A DNA stretch of 64,000 nucleotides, from positions 5,805,141-5,869,140 of the forward strand of contig NZ_CP091913.1 in NCBI RefSeq assembly GCF_022063185.1, in the 5' to 3' direction. The stretch is from Nostoc sp. UHCC 0870. Its GTDB lineage: Bacteria > Cyanobacteriota > Cyanobacteriia > Cyanobacteriales > Nostocaceae. Under the pieces are notes generated by a model that did not search any database, was not told the DNA's origin, and saw nothing but the letters and a program-made list of their open reading frames with translations. Both the position numbers and the translations under genes were made by a program. Shown here piece after piece: positions 25,668 to 34,642 of the stretch. Every line of letters starts with the position of its first letter. Position 1 is the stretch's first letter.

Positions 25668-26126
25668 ATGAAACTCAAGCTATTAGCAGCAGTAGTCTTA
25701 GCTACTCCCCTATTTTTTGTAAACTCAGTCAAAGCTGGGAATCCACAAGACTTACAAAGGCTATTGTCAACTGGGGAATGTGTTGGGTGTAATCTATCAG
25801 GCATGAACCTTAATGACGCACATTTAATTGGTGCTGATTTAAGAGGAGCAAACCTTTCGGGTGCGAACCTTTCGGGTGCAAATCTCGAAGGTGCTGATTT
25901 CACTGACGCTAACTTGAAAGGGGCGAACTTAAGTTCAGCCTTCATCACCAACGTCAACTTCAAAAAAGCCAATCTCAACAATGTCAACATGACTCGCGCT
26001 CATGTTATCGATTCCAATGTGTATGGCGCATCAATGGAAAACCTCACCATTACTGATGCAGAAATCTATCACACTGCGATCGGTGTGGGTGGCGAAGACG
26101 GTACAGTAATTCCCGATTGGGATTAG
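25668..26126 (+). CDS. Secreted pentapeptide-repeat protein
   Basis: A 152-aa protein with a Sec signal peptide (1-24: MKLKLLAAVVLATPLFFVNSVKA) and then a right-handed beta-helix of A(D/N)LXX repeats from about residue 47 to 125 (NLSGANLSGANLEGADF and so on). Two adjacent repeat codon blocks are nearly identical in DNA (aacctttcgggtgcgaac), a sign of recent repeat duplication. CVGC before the repeats may form a disulfide. Likely periplasmic or lumenal; molecular role unknown. A strong aaggagaaagg precedes the ATG. Confidence 0.88.
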   Translation: MKLKLLAAVVLATPLFFVNSVKAGNPQDLQRLLSTGECVGCNLSGMNLNDAHLIGADLRGANLSGANLSGANLEGADFTDANLKGANLSSAFITNVNFKKANLNNVNMTRAHVIDSNVYGASMENLTITDAEIYHTAIGVGGEDGTVIPDWD

Positions 26127-27131
26127 GGTGAACTAAGTTCAGCTAAACTTTAAGAAATAAAAGATGGGGTGAGAGAATTGGGTGTTAGCCAATATGATCT
26201 CTCACATACCTGCTCTGAAATACTTACCTAAACTTAGTAAAACTAGGTTTAGTGATTTCTTCCTGCTTCTTCCAAGGTAGAAGGCTACTTCTTGTCCACA
26301 GGCGTTAAGTTCAGGTCAAGCCGACTTTACTTTTTGTTTTTCAACTAAAAAGCTGATTGGTTTGTGCGTCCTTGGTTTTCGGACATACTATGATTTTGCA
26401 GCACTTAACGCTACTTTTTTTAGATATCTTTAAGCAGATTTAGCTAACAATTTGGCTACTTAGTAAAGCTCTCAAAAGTATTTAAACTGAGACCAAAATC
26501 TCTGATCTGCCGAAACTTAACATTTCTTCACTTCAATACGCGATGACCGACTGTCAGTTGGATACTATCAGCTACGGTGGACAGAGGCTGCGCCAAAGTA
26601 TTCCTAGTTTGTAGTAAGCACCTTAGTGCTTAAAAGCATCAGGATTTAAACCCTAACTACGAACTTGCCGACATATCAATCCTAATTGGGTGCATTTATA
26701 AAGTATTGGTATCAAGAATCAATACGTTGATTGACGAACACGGTTTAAGATAGCTTTAATATTCAAGATGAAATCAGCGTTTGTGCTTATATAAATGAGA
26801 GGTAGAGTGATTTTTGCATGATCTGTACTTTATTTTAAGTAAGATGATGAGCAACTAACACAGCCTAGGATAGTCAGTAACCCAGCCCTAAAGGGACTGA
26901 GTTTCCAGCATACCGTGAGGTCTTATGATTTTAGACATCCTGTAGCCTTCTGACTTCTATCTGTCTAGTGACTGTCTACCTTGTAGTTGATGCTGTAGAT
27001 GTTACAGGGCAATTATGGTTATAAGACGCTAAACCCTGTCACCAAATTCTATTGAATGCAAAAGTGCATCGCCTAATCAACAGCCTTTTGGTTGTAATTA
27101 TCCAGATTAGAGAAACTCAACTGTCAAATTT
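26127..27131. other. 1-kb gap, possible leader or non-coding RNA
   Basis: No protein gene is recognisable. Seen: a gtgagaga...tctctcac hairpin (26169-26205) that may end the pentapeptide transcript, a degraded gtttgtagtaag repeat (about 26609-26670), an aggctgcgccaa repeat block near 26585, and a ccctaaaggg palindrome near 26887. The last 300 bases may be a long leader of the CAAD gene. Confidence 0.4.
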
Positions 27132-27581
27132 ATGGAAGTGAACATGCAAGAACCGGAATTCGCTCAAACCCAATCCAAAGAGACAACAGTGCCAGATATC
27201 AACAACCAAACAGGAACTATTACTAAACTCCAACCTCCTGTACAGTCTCAAGAGCAATGGGTAAAATACGGAGAACAAATTTCTGAATTTCTAGGAACAC
27301 TACCTGATTATGTAGGTAACTTTTTTAATCAATATAAGCAGCCCTTGGTAAGCGTAGGCTTAATTCTAGGATCATTGGTTGCAGTTAGGGTACTGTTGGC
27401 AGTATTAGATGCTTTGAATGATATTCCTTTGGTAGCACCAACTTTTGAGTTAATCGGTATTGGTTACTCTGCTTGGTTTGTTTACCGCTACTTACTAAAA
27501 GCTTCAACCAGACAAGAGTTAAACAGTGAAATTACAACTCTGAAGTCCCAAGTAGTTGGTCACGATGGTTCAGAAAGCTAA
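27132..27581 (+). CDS. CAAD-domain thylakoid membrane protein
   Basis: A 149-aa protein. After an acidic, Gln/Thr-rich N-terminus, residues ~50-130 form a CAAD domain with two transmembrane helices (LVSVGLILGSLVAVRVLLAVLDAL and the LIGIGYSAWFVYRYLL region). CAAD was named from its appendage on some cyanobacterial aminoacyl-tRNA synthetases; stand-alone versions are thylakoid proteins related to CURT1. The start is ATG 27132 or the in-frame ATG at 27144; I could not decide. Followed by a clear hairpin terminator. Confidence 0.86.
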   Translation: MEVNMQEPEFAQTQSKETTVPDINNQTGTITKLQPPVQSQEQWVKYGEQISEFLGTLPDYVGNFFNQYKQPLVSVGLILGSLVAVRVLLAVLDALNDIPLVAPTFELIGIGYSAWFVYRYLLKASTRQELNSEITTLKSQVVGHDGSES

Positions 27582-27640
27582 TATCTGAATAAATAATACA
27601 TCAGATACTGACAGCTACTACAGGGTAGAACTTATTTAAT

Positions 27641-27671
27641 AAAATGGTCAAGCAAAACGCTTGACCATTTT
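27641..27671 (+). terminator. Intrinsic terminator after CAAD gene
   Basis: Perfect 13-bp arms aaaatggtcaagc/gcttgaccatttt with a 5-base loop, followed by a T-rich cgttcttta. Strong candidate terminator. Confidence 0.85.
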
Positions 27672-27705
27672 CGTTCTTTATGGTTTTGAGAGATGGGATA
27701 ACCAA

Positions 27706-27763
27706 GTTTGTAGTAAGGACTTTAGTCCTTAGAAAAATCAGGACTAAAGTCCTTACTACGAAC
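27706..27763. repeat. gtttgtagtaagg repeat with 19-bp arms
   Basis: gtagtaaggactttagtcc (27710-27728) and its exact complement (27741-27759) around a 12-base loop. It is the most complete member of the repeat family seen at 15755, 16866 and 26609. Lies between converging genes. Confidence 0.85.
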
Positions 27764-27784
27764 CGTCAAAACTAACTTGATAGA

Positions 27785-29074
27785 CTACAACACCCGTAAG
27801 ATGCTGGGAATGCTATCAACTGCTGCCAAACTCTGAATTTCGGCTAAGGCTTGGCGAAAATCACCTTCCCTCACATCGTGGGTAACAACTACAATTTCCG
27901 CTAGTCCTCCCTGAAAGCCTGTTTGGACAATTGACTCTAAACTCACACCATGATCACCAAAGCAAGTACCGAGTTTACCAATGACACCGGATTGGTCTTT
28001 GGTGAGGAATCGGGCGTAAAATCGAGTTACGAGGTCTGCTATCGGGGCAATTTGGCAGTAATCTTCATGTCTACAGGTTAAGAGGGCATTTGGTGCGGCG
28101 GTATTGCTTTTTAGTGCTGCCACTAAATTTAAAATATCTGATGTGACGGCACTAGCAGTAGCACCTGCACCCGCGCCAGGTCCAAAGAACATTACTTGAC
28201 CGATGGGTTCTCCTTCTACAAGAATGGCGTTATAAACACCGTTAATACTTGCTAACGGATGTGCCTTGGGTACTAACGTTGGATGTACCCTGACAGATAG
28301 TTGGGCGTTATCATTAACGTGATTTGTAGCGATCGCTAGTAATTTAATGACAAAGCCCAATTTTTCGGCATAGGCAATATCGGTTTTACTAACTTGCCGA
28401 ATCCCTTCACAATACACATCTTTTAAATGAATCCGGCCATCAAAAGCCAATGATGCCAAAATTGCGATTTTATCCCCTGCATCTAAGCCATCGACATCAG
28501 CCGTAGGGTCAGCTTCCGCATAACCCAAGCGTTGGGCATCAGCCAAAACATCAGCAAAGTCAATGCCTTCGGTTTGCATCCGGGTAAGGATGTAATTAGT
28601 TGTGCCGTTAACGATGCCAGTCACGGTATGCAGCCGGTTGACACTTAAAGCCTGCTTCAAGGGTTGAATTATGGGAATACCACCACCCACAGCCGCCTCT
28701 AGCATGACGTATAAGCCAGCTTGATTAGCAATTGTGAAAATTTCTGCCCCAAAGCGAGAAATAGCGGCTTTATTGGCAGTGACGACGTGCTTACCGTTCT
28801 TGAGGGCTTGGAGAATTAGCGATCGCGCCGGCTCTAATCCCCCCATCACCTCGACTACAATATCGATGTCCGGGTCGTTGACAATTGCTTCTAAATCTGT
28901 TGTGATAATTCCCGCAGGTAAATTAACATCACGAAGTTTATCTAGCGATCGCACTCCCACTCGATAAATTTCAATCTCTTGTAACAACGGGTGACGACCA
29001 GCCGCATCTTGTAGCAACTGCACAGTCCCCGTTCCTACCGTACCTAATCCTAAAATTCCCAGCTTTACACCCAC
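27785..29074 (-). CDS. hom: Homoserine dehydrogenase
   Basis: NAD(P)H-dependent reduction of aspartate semialdehyde to homoserine (Thr/Met/Ile branch), about 429 aa from the GTG at 29074. The NAD motif GILGLGTVGTG follows immediately. Catalytic-domain features include GIVNGTTNYIL and AEADPTADVDGLDAGDK. The C-terminal ~80 residues are an ACT domain (GVIGKLGTCFGDHGVSLESIVQTG), which fits feedback regulation by amino acids. The frame is open up to 29149, but those extra residues (SSESTQHSSLNTQH) are encoded by dispersed gtgctgagt repeats, so I reject that longer start. Confidence 0.94.
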   Translation of the reverse strand: MGVKLGILGLGTVGTGTVQLLQDAAGRHPLLQEIEIYRVGVRSLDKLRDVNLPAGIITTDLEAIVNDPDIDIVVEVMGGLEPARSLILQALKNGKHVVTANKAAISRFGAEIFTIANQAGLYVMLEAAVGGGIPIIQPLKQALSVNRLHTVTGIVNGTTNYILTRMQTEGIDFADVLADAQRLGYAEADPTADVDGLDAGDKIAILASLAFDGRIHLKDVYCEGIRQVSKTDIAYAEKLGFVIKLLAIATNHVNDNAQLSVRVHPTLVPKAHPLASINGVYNAILVEGEPIGQVMFFGPGAGAGATASAVTSDILNLVAALKSNTAAPNALLTCRHEDYCQIAPIADLVTRFYARFLTKDQSGVIGKLGTCFGDHGVSLESIVQTGFQGGLAEIVVVTHDVREGDFRQALAEIQSLAAVDSIPSILRVL

Positions 29075-29364
29075 AAAATTAACCCCAAACTCTATATTTA
29101 AGTGCTGAGTGTTGAGTGATGAGTGCTGAGTTGACTCAGAACTTACCACTCTTGTTTCAACTATATCTAGTGCTGAGTAGGGAGTGCTGAGTAGGGAGTG
29201 CTGTTAGCGGTAGCGCGGCGTTTAGCCGGTGCTGAGTTGGCTCAGAACTTACCACTCAACACTCAGCTATTTATTTATACAAAAAAATTGTAGGGTGGAT
29301 TATTTACCCACCCTACAAACTCTACAAACTCATTACTCAGGACTCATTACTCAGCACTCGCTAC
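29075..29364. repeat. Repeat-filled gap between petH and hom
   Basis: Nearly all of it is repeat: gtgctgagt/actcagcac heptamer-like blocks at 29100-29140 and 29170-29275, and a ctgttagcggtagcgcggcgtttagcc block (29202-29228) like the one inside mfd. A perfect hairpin tgtagggtgg/ccaccctaca (29289-29298 and 29308-29317) could terminate petH. Confidence 0.75.
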
Positions 29365-30672
29365 TTAGTATGTTTCAACGTGCCAGCGGCCTGCTCTCTT
29401 GAGGTCTTTTTGATAGTCACTCCAGGTTACGCCTTCCTTAGCAGCAGCAGCAGTTAAAGCAGCATCAATACCATCTTCCATACCGCGCAAACCGCAGATG
29501 TAAGTGTGGGTTTTTTCGTTTTTGATCAACTGCCACAGTTCATCAGCATTTTCTGCTACGCGGTCTTGGATGTACATTCTACCGCCTTGGGGATTTTGTT
29601 GTTCCCGGCTGATAGCACAAGTTAAGCGGAAGTTATCAGGATACTTCTGCTGCATTTCTTCCAATTCTTCTTTATATAGAAGATTTGGAGTTGTGGGAAC
29701 ACCAAAGATCAACCAAGAGAATCCTTTAAATTGATATTCTGGGTTAGCCGCTCTTTCTGCATCCTTAAACTGCCGCCACAGGTAAGCACGCATGGGGGCA
29801 ATACCTGTACCAGTCGCCATCATGATTACATTGGCTTCTGGATCATCGGGTAACAACATTTCCTTACCCACTGGCCCTGTGATTTTTACATCATCTCCAG
29901 GCTGCAACTGAGTTAGGTATGTAGAGCAAACACCATAAATCGTTTCGCCGCTTTCTGGGTGCTTGTACTCCAGCTGACGGACGCATAGGGAGACTGTCTT
30001 ATCATCTACATCATCACCATGACGAGTGGATGCAATGGAGTACAGTCTGAGCTTTTCTGGCTTGCCGTTTTTGTCCACACCAGGGGGGATAATCCCAATA
30101 CTCTGACCTTCAATGTATTTCAAATTACCACTGGAAAGGTCAAATTTTAGGTGCTGAACAATCCCAATCCCGCCTTCTTTAACTAATGTTTCATTAGAGA
30201 TACACTTACCAATAAATGGCGCATTGGGGCGGTAGGTGTTAACAGGAACATCAGCGTGGGCTTTTTTGGCTTTCGCTTGAGTCATGGTTTTGCCTTTGTT
30301 ATCCTTATTCTTCTGCTGTTCTTCAGCTGGTTTTTGAGCGAAGCCTTTCACTTCACTCTTTGCTGTTACAGGTGTGGCTTGACCATTTCCCTCAGTGCTA
30401 ATATTCACCTGATCGGCCACTTTACCATTAAGTTGTTGTAGACCATTTCCAGGATGAATGCTAACAATCTTCCCTCCTAGGCGAGTGATACGCTGCATTT
30501 CTTGACTCATGCGGTTGTAAGGTACTCTGATGAACACACTGCCACTTTTACGAATTGGGTAGTTAGTTTTATCAGTTTCTTCGTTCTGTCGCAGACCCAC
30601 CACTTCGTAAACGAAGACACGGCTACCTGATTCTGCGTTGGCAGCACCTTCAAAAGCACCTTGGTTGTACAT
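29365..30672 (-). CDS. petH: Ferredoxin-NADP+ reductase with phycobilisome-linker domain
   Basis: FAD enzyme passing electrons from ferredoxin to NADP+ at the thylakoid, 435 aa from the ATG at 30672 (MYNQGAFEGAANAESGSR, the usual start; the frame also opens 4 codons upstream). Residues ~15-80 are a CpcD-like linker domain that docks the long form on phycobilisomes. A Lys/Gln-rich hinge follows. From about residue 140 the FAD/NADP module shows RLYSIAST (FAD), CVRQLEY, and GTGIAPMRAYLW (NADP). The C-terminal Tyr is present (HVETY). An internal ATG at 30285 (MTQAKAKKAHADVPVN) matches the known start region of the short isoform. Confidence 0.97.
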   Translation of the reverse strand: MYNQGAFEGAANAESGSRVFVYEVVGLRQNEETDKTNYPIRKSGSVFIRVPYNRMSQEMQRITRLGGKIVSIHPGNGLQQLNGKVADQVNISTEGNGQATPVTAKSEVKGFAQKPAEEQQKNKDNKGKTMTQAKAKKAHADVPVNTYRPNAPFIGKCISNETLVKEGGIGIVQHLKFDLSSGNLKYIEGQSIGIIPPGVDKNGKPEKLRLYSIASTRHGDDVDDKTVSLCVRQLEYKHPESGETIYGVCSTYLTQLQPGDDVKITGPVGKEMLLPDDPEANVIMMATGTGIAPMRAYLWRQFKDAERAANPEYQFKGFSWLIFGVPTTPNLLYKEELEEMQQKYPDNFRLTCAISREQQNPQGGRMYIQDRVAENADELWQLIKNEKTHTYICGLRGMEDGIDAALTAAAAKEGVTWSDYQKDLKRAGRWHVETY

Positions 30673-31350
30673 TCTTTCTACCACTCCGATATTTACTTAA
30701 CCGTTTATCAAAAAAAAAACTTTTCCCATCACAAACTAGCTTTAGTTTATCGGATTTCGTGTTCCTAAAACTAACGTTATGAGAAAGTGGCACTATCAAA
30801 TAATGCCCGGCATTCATACACTCACCAAGGACGTGGAGGCTTAGGAATAAACACACCTGTTCACCTTCTAAGTTAAAGGATAAGTCTATTGGATAATGTT
30901 AACAATGAGTCAATTTAATCTTTTTTTTCGTGCTGTGAGTAGTAGAAGCAGACTCTGGGAAATATTTATCGGGAATTACCAGTACAACACCGCCTCAACA
31001 AAGTCACCATCTGGCATAGACGCAAAGCTTATATAATCAAGGTTCTTTCTTTTGCCTTTTGTCTTTTACCTTTTGACTGACTGCACTAGATTCTCTTGAC
31101 AGTAAATATTGTATGGGTTACATCATTCTGTTAAAATCAACTATACCACTAGGATTAAATACTTAGCTAATTTTCAAAGCAAGATATTCAGACGAGCCAC
31201 AGCCACTAATTTGGTTGACCACCCGTTTGATAAATCTTATATGTCGCTGAGTAGCAAGAACGCAGGACAAACCAAACGGGTAAACTCCTGGCTTCACATC
31301 TGCTGTGAGAAAAAATTATTGATTGACACATTAGTATTTAGAGGAGATTT
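30673..31350. other. Divergent petH-prk promoter region
   Basis: About 680 bases between divergent genes; it must hold both promoters. TTGACA at 31096-31101 with TACATC 17 bases later is a weak -35/-10 candidate for prk. I looked for NtcA-type GTA-N8-TAC sites near petH and found none that are convincing. The open frame 31109-31354 is not a gene. Confidence 0.4.
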
Positions 31351-32355
31351 ATGACAAGTAAGCCGGAACGCGTGGTACTAATCGGAGTAGCCGGAGACTC
31401 CGGATGCGGAAAATCTACGTTTTTGCGTCGTTTGATAGATTTGTTTGGTGAAGAGTTTATGACAGTTATCTGTTTAGATGACTATCATTGTTTGGATCGC
31501 AAACAACGTAAAGAAACTGGCATCACGGCACTTGACCCCAGGGCTAACAACTTTGACTTAATGTATGAGCAAATCAAGGCTCTCAAAGAAGGTCAAGAGA
31601 TTAATAAGCCGATTTACAACCACGAAACCGGCCTGATCGATCCGCCCGAAATCGTCAAGCCAAATCATATTGTAGTGGTTGAGGGTCTACATCCTCTGTA
31701 TGATGAACGGGTGCGATCGCTGCTTGATTTTAGCGTTTACTTCGACATCAGCGACGAAGTGAAAATCGCCTGGAAAATCCAGCGTGATATGGCAGAAAGA
31801 GGCCACCGCTATGAAGATGTCTTAGCCGCTATCAACTCCCGCAAACCCGACTTCCAAAAATATATCGAACCACAAAGAGAATTTGCGGATGTGGTTCTGC
31901 AAGTATTACCCACCAACCTAATTAAAAACGACACCGAGCGCAAAGTGCTGCGGGTGCGGATGCTACAACGGGAAGGGAAGGAAGGCTTTGAGCCATGTTA
32001 CCTCTTTGATGAAGGCTCAACCATCCAGTGGACTCCTTGCGGACGGAAGCTAACCTGTTCTTACCCAGGTATGCAAATGTACTACGGTTCTGATGTTTAC
32101 TACGGTCGTTATGTCTCGGTTCTAGAAGTAGACGGACAATTTGACAACCTAGAAGAAGTTATTTACATCGAAAACCACCTAAGTAACACATCCACCAAAT
32201 ACGCAGGTGAAATGACTCACTTGTTATTACAACACCGTGAGTATCCAGGTTCTAACAACGGTACTGGCTTATTCCAAGTGTTAACAGGTTTGAAAATGCG
32301 TTCTGCTTACGAGCGTTTAACAGCAAAAGAAGCCAAGCTAGCAGTTCAAGTTTAA
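31351..32355 (+). CDS. prk: Phosphoribulokinase
   Basis: Calvin-cycle enzyme making ribulose 1,5-bisphosphate from ribulose 5-phosphate and ATP, 334 aa. P-loop GDSGCGKST spans residues 15-23. The thioredoxin-controlled cysteine pair is Cys19 (in the P-loop) and Cys41 (VICLDDYH). A second Cys pair lies in the C-terminal half (EPCYLF...WTPCGR). Start ATG 31351 is preceded by gaggagattt, a good ribosome-binding site. It is divergent from petH and followed by a strong terminator, so it is probably a single-gene transcript. Confidence 0.98.
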   Translation: MTSKPERVVLIGVAGDSGCGKSTFLRRLIDLFGEEFMTVICLDDYHCLDRKQRKETGITALDPRANNFDLMYEQIKALKEGQEINKPIYNHETGLIDPPEIVKPNHIVVVEGLHPLYDERVRSLLDFSVYFDISDEVKIAWKIQRDMAERGHRYEDVLAAINSRKPDFQKYIEPQREFADVVLQVLPTNLIKNDTERKVLRVRMLQREGKEGFEPCYLFDEGSTIQWTPCGRKLTCSYPGMQMYYGSDVYYGRYVSVLEVDGQFDNLEEVIYIENHLSNTSTKYAGEMTHLLLQHREYPGSNNGTGLFQVLTGLKMRSAYERLTAKEAKLAVQV

Positions 32356-32381
32356 AACAGCAGTGTTTGTGTCAAAACTTT

Positions 32382-32414
32382 AGGGAGTACATTCCGCGTA
32401 CTCCCTTTTTTTTA
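32382..32414 (+). terminator. Intrinsic terminator of prk
   Basis: gggagtac (32383-32390), 7-base loop, gtactccc (32398-32405), then an uninterrupted run of eight T. Textbook shape. Confidence 0.9.
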
Positions 32415-32663
32415 TAGATTTGTGCAAAATACCATATATAGGAATAATTTACTGTAATATTTTCAGAAAAAATGTCATCTAAGGCACAAAAATCTATAAT
32501 GAGCGATCGCCAGCAAGTCCAGATTGTTAAGTAGCTTATTTTGTACTTTTACGGAAACTAACTACTGAATGTGTGAATATTGTTATGATTTCAGTAATTA
32601 GTAGCTGCACTAAATATCTGAATGTTTAGTCAGTGAAAATACTTTTACAGGAGGAATACTCTA

Positions 32664-33935
32664 TTGTCTCGACGCTACTTGTTTACCTCCGAGTCAGTTA
32701 CCGAAGGTCATCCTGATAAAATCTGCGATCAGATTTCTGATACGATTTTAGACACCTTACTCACACAAGACCCTGCTAGTCGGGTTGCGGCTGAGGTAGT
32801 GGTAAATACTGGCTTGGTGCTAATCACTGGTGAAATCACCACCAAAGCCAACGTCAATTATGTCAACATCGCCCGGAAGAAAATAGCGGAAATCGGCTAC
32901 ATTGATGCTGATAACGGCTTTTCTGCTAACAGTACCAGCGTGATTGTCGCCTTAGATGAACAATCTCCTGATATTGCCCAGGGTGTTAACACTGCCCAAG
33001 AAACCCGTCAGGATAGTGAAGAACTATTTGACACTATTGGTGCTGGTGATCAAGGACTGATGTTTGGTTTTGCTTGTAACGAAACCCCAGAACTAATGCC
33101 CTTACCTGTGAGTCTAGCTCACCGCATCGCTCGCCGACTAGCCGCAGTGCGTAAAACCGGGGATTTGCCTTATCTCCGTCCTGATGGTAAAACCCAAGTT
33201 ACCGTCACTTATGAAGACGGTCGCCCTGTCGGTATTGATACCATTCTGATTTCCACCCAGCACACAGCCACCATCGGTAATATAACTGATGAGGCAGCAG
33301 TCCAAGCCAAAATTAAACAAGACCTGTGGACTGCTGTAGTTGAACCTGTGTTTGGTGACCTAGAAATTAAACCTGACCAAGAAACACGTTTTTTGGTCAA
33401 CCCCACCGGTAAATTTGTCGTTGGTGGACCTCAAGGTGACTCTGGTTTGACGGGACGAAAAATCATTGTGGATACCTACGGTGGTTATTCACGACATGGT
33501 GGTGGTGCTTTCTCAGGTAAAGATCCCACCAAGGTAGACCGTTCAGCAGCCTATGCAGCTCGCTATGTGGCGAAAAATATCGTCGCGGCTGGGTTGGCAG
33601 AAAAATGTGAAGTGCAGTTGAGTTATGCCATTGGTGTAGCACGACCCGTGAGCATTTTTCTGGATACCTTTGGTACAGGCACAATCGATGATGACACCTT
33701 GTTGGAACTAGTCAAACAGAACTTTGAACTACGTCCGGCTGGGATTATTCATACCTTCAACTTACGTAACTTACCAAGTGAACGAGGCGGACGTTTTTAT
33801 CAGGACATCGCGGCTTACGGTCACTTTGGGCGGAATGACTTAGACTTGCCTTGGGAACGTACCGATAAGGCAGAATTTTTGAAGCAAGCAGCTAGTCATG
33901 CTATGTCAGATGCGATCGCTCAAGCTTTAAAGTAG
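32664..33935 (+). CDS. metK: S-adenosylmethionine synthetase
   Basis: Makes S-adenosylmethionine from methionine and ATP, 423 aa. Family blocks: FTSESVTEGHPDKICDQISD at the N-terminus, GAGDQGLMFG around residue 127, and GGGAFSGKDPTKVDRSAAYAARYVAKN around 275-300. The start is unusual: TTG at 32664 (MSRRYLFTSESV) with aggagg at 32649-32654, nine bases upstream; no ATG or GTG fits. The 300-base leader after the prk terminator shows no SAM riboswitch I could recognise. No operon partner. Confidence 0.97.
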   Translation: MSRRYLFTSESVTEGHPDKICDQISDTILDTLLTQDPASRVAAEVVVNTGLVLITGEITTKANVNYVNIARKKIAEIGYIDADNGFSANSTSVIVALDEQSPDIAQGVNTAQETRQDSEELFDTIGAGDQGLMFGFACNETPELMPLPVSLAHRIARRLAAVRKTGDLPYLRPDGKTQVTVTYEDGRPVGIDTILISTQHTATIGNITDEAAVQAKIKQDLWTAVVEPVFGDLEIKPDQETRFLVNPTGKFVVGGPQGDSGLTGRKIIVDTYGGYSRHGGGAFSGKDPTKVDRSAAYAARYVAKNIVAAGLAEKCEVQLSYAIGVARPVSIFLDTFGTGTIDDDTLLELVKQNFELRPAGIIHTFNLRNLPSERGGRFYQDIAAYGHFGRNDLDLPWERTDKAEFLKQAASHAMSDAIAQALK

Positions 33936-34642
33936 TTCACATACTACTAAAAAAATAATTTAGTTATAAACCCTTTGCTGAGGAACTTTCTAGGTAGAGG
34001 GTTTTCTTATAGAAGTAGAAAACCTCTAATTTATGAAAAATTGAGTCAATATGATGATAATATTTGCTGTATACTAACCATACCACTGTTATATATCTAA
34101 AGAAATTCATGCTGGTCTTGATTCTAGAGTAGAACTAGATAAAGTTCCCTATTTGTGTTTTTGTCAGTATTCCTGTGCTGAATTGGTTGAAAGTTCTAGT
34201 AAAGTGAATTAGCCCTTTTGGACTTTTAAACATCTGAGACATATTGCTGGAAGATGTTGATTGGGTTTAACAAAAGTGGTTGAGAGAACTAGTCAAACAT
34301 CAGCCAGGAGATATTGAAAATGCGCTAGAGTAGGGTATTGTCATACTTTCATCTAAAATCTTATCTACAAAAATAGAGGAGAAGCAAAGGTACTTCTAGA
34401 AAAATTTAGATTTGCTAACTACCGATTTATACAGCACCATATAGCTATCACAAGCAAATGTGCGTGTAAAAATGAGGATAAAAACCACTTCAATATTATG
34501 AAGTAATGCGAATTATCTAGAAGATGATTCATTGCCCTTGTTATAAGAGAAAATAATCTGAAGTATTGATCAATATTGGCGGTGGTTGTATAAGTAAAGC
34601 TGATTTGGTGATTTTTGCGGTAGGGATAAGGAGATTTGAGGG
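33936..34642. other. 700-bp gap, no intact gene
   Basis: AT-rich. Short open pieces (around 34107-34210 and 34255-34335) read like eroded coding sequence interrupted by stops, but I cannot assign a family. A ggataaggag at 34625-34634 probably serves the histidine kinase start. Confidence 0.4.

Noticed and set aside
31109..31354. 81-aa frame upstream of prk
   Set aside because: Lies in the promoter region and runs into the prk start; composition not protein-like.
32415..32663. SAM riboswitch upstream of metK
   Set aside because: No recognisable kink-turn or conserved core; only AT-rich sequence.
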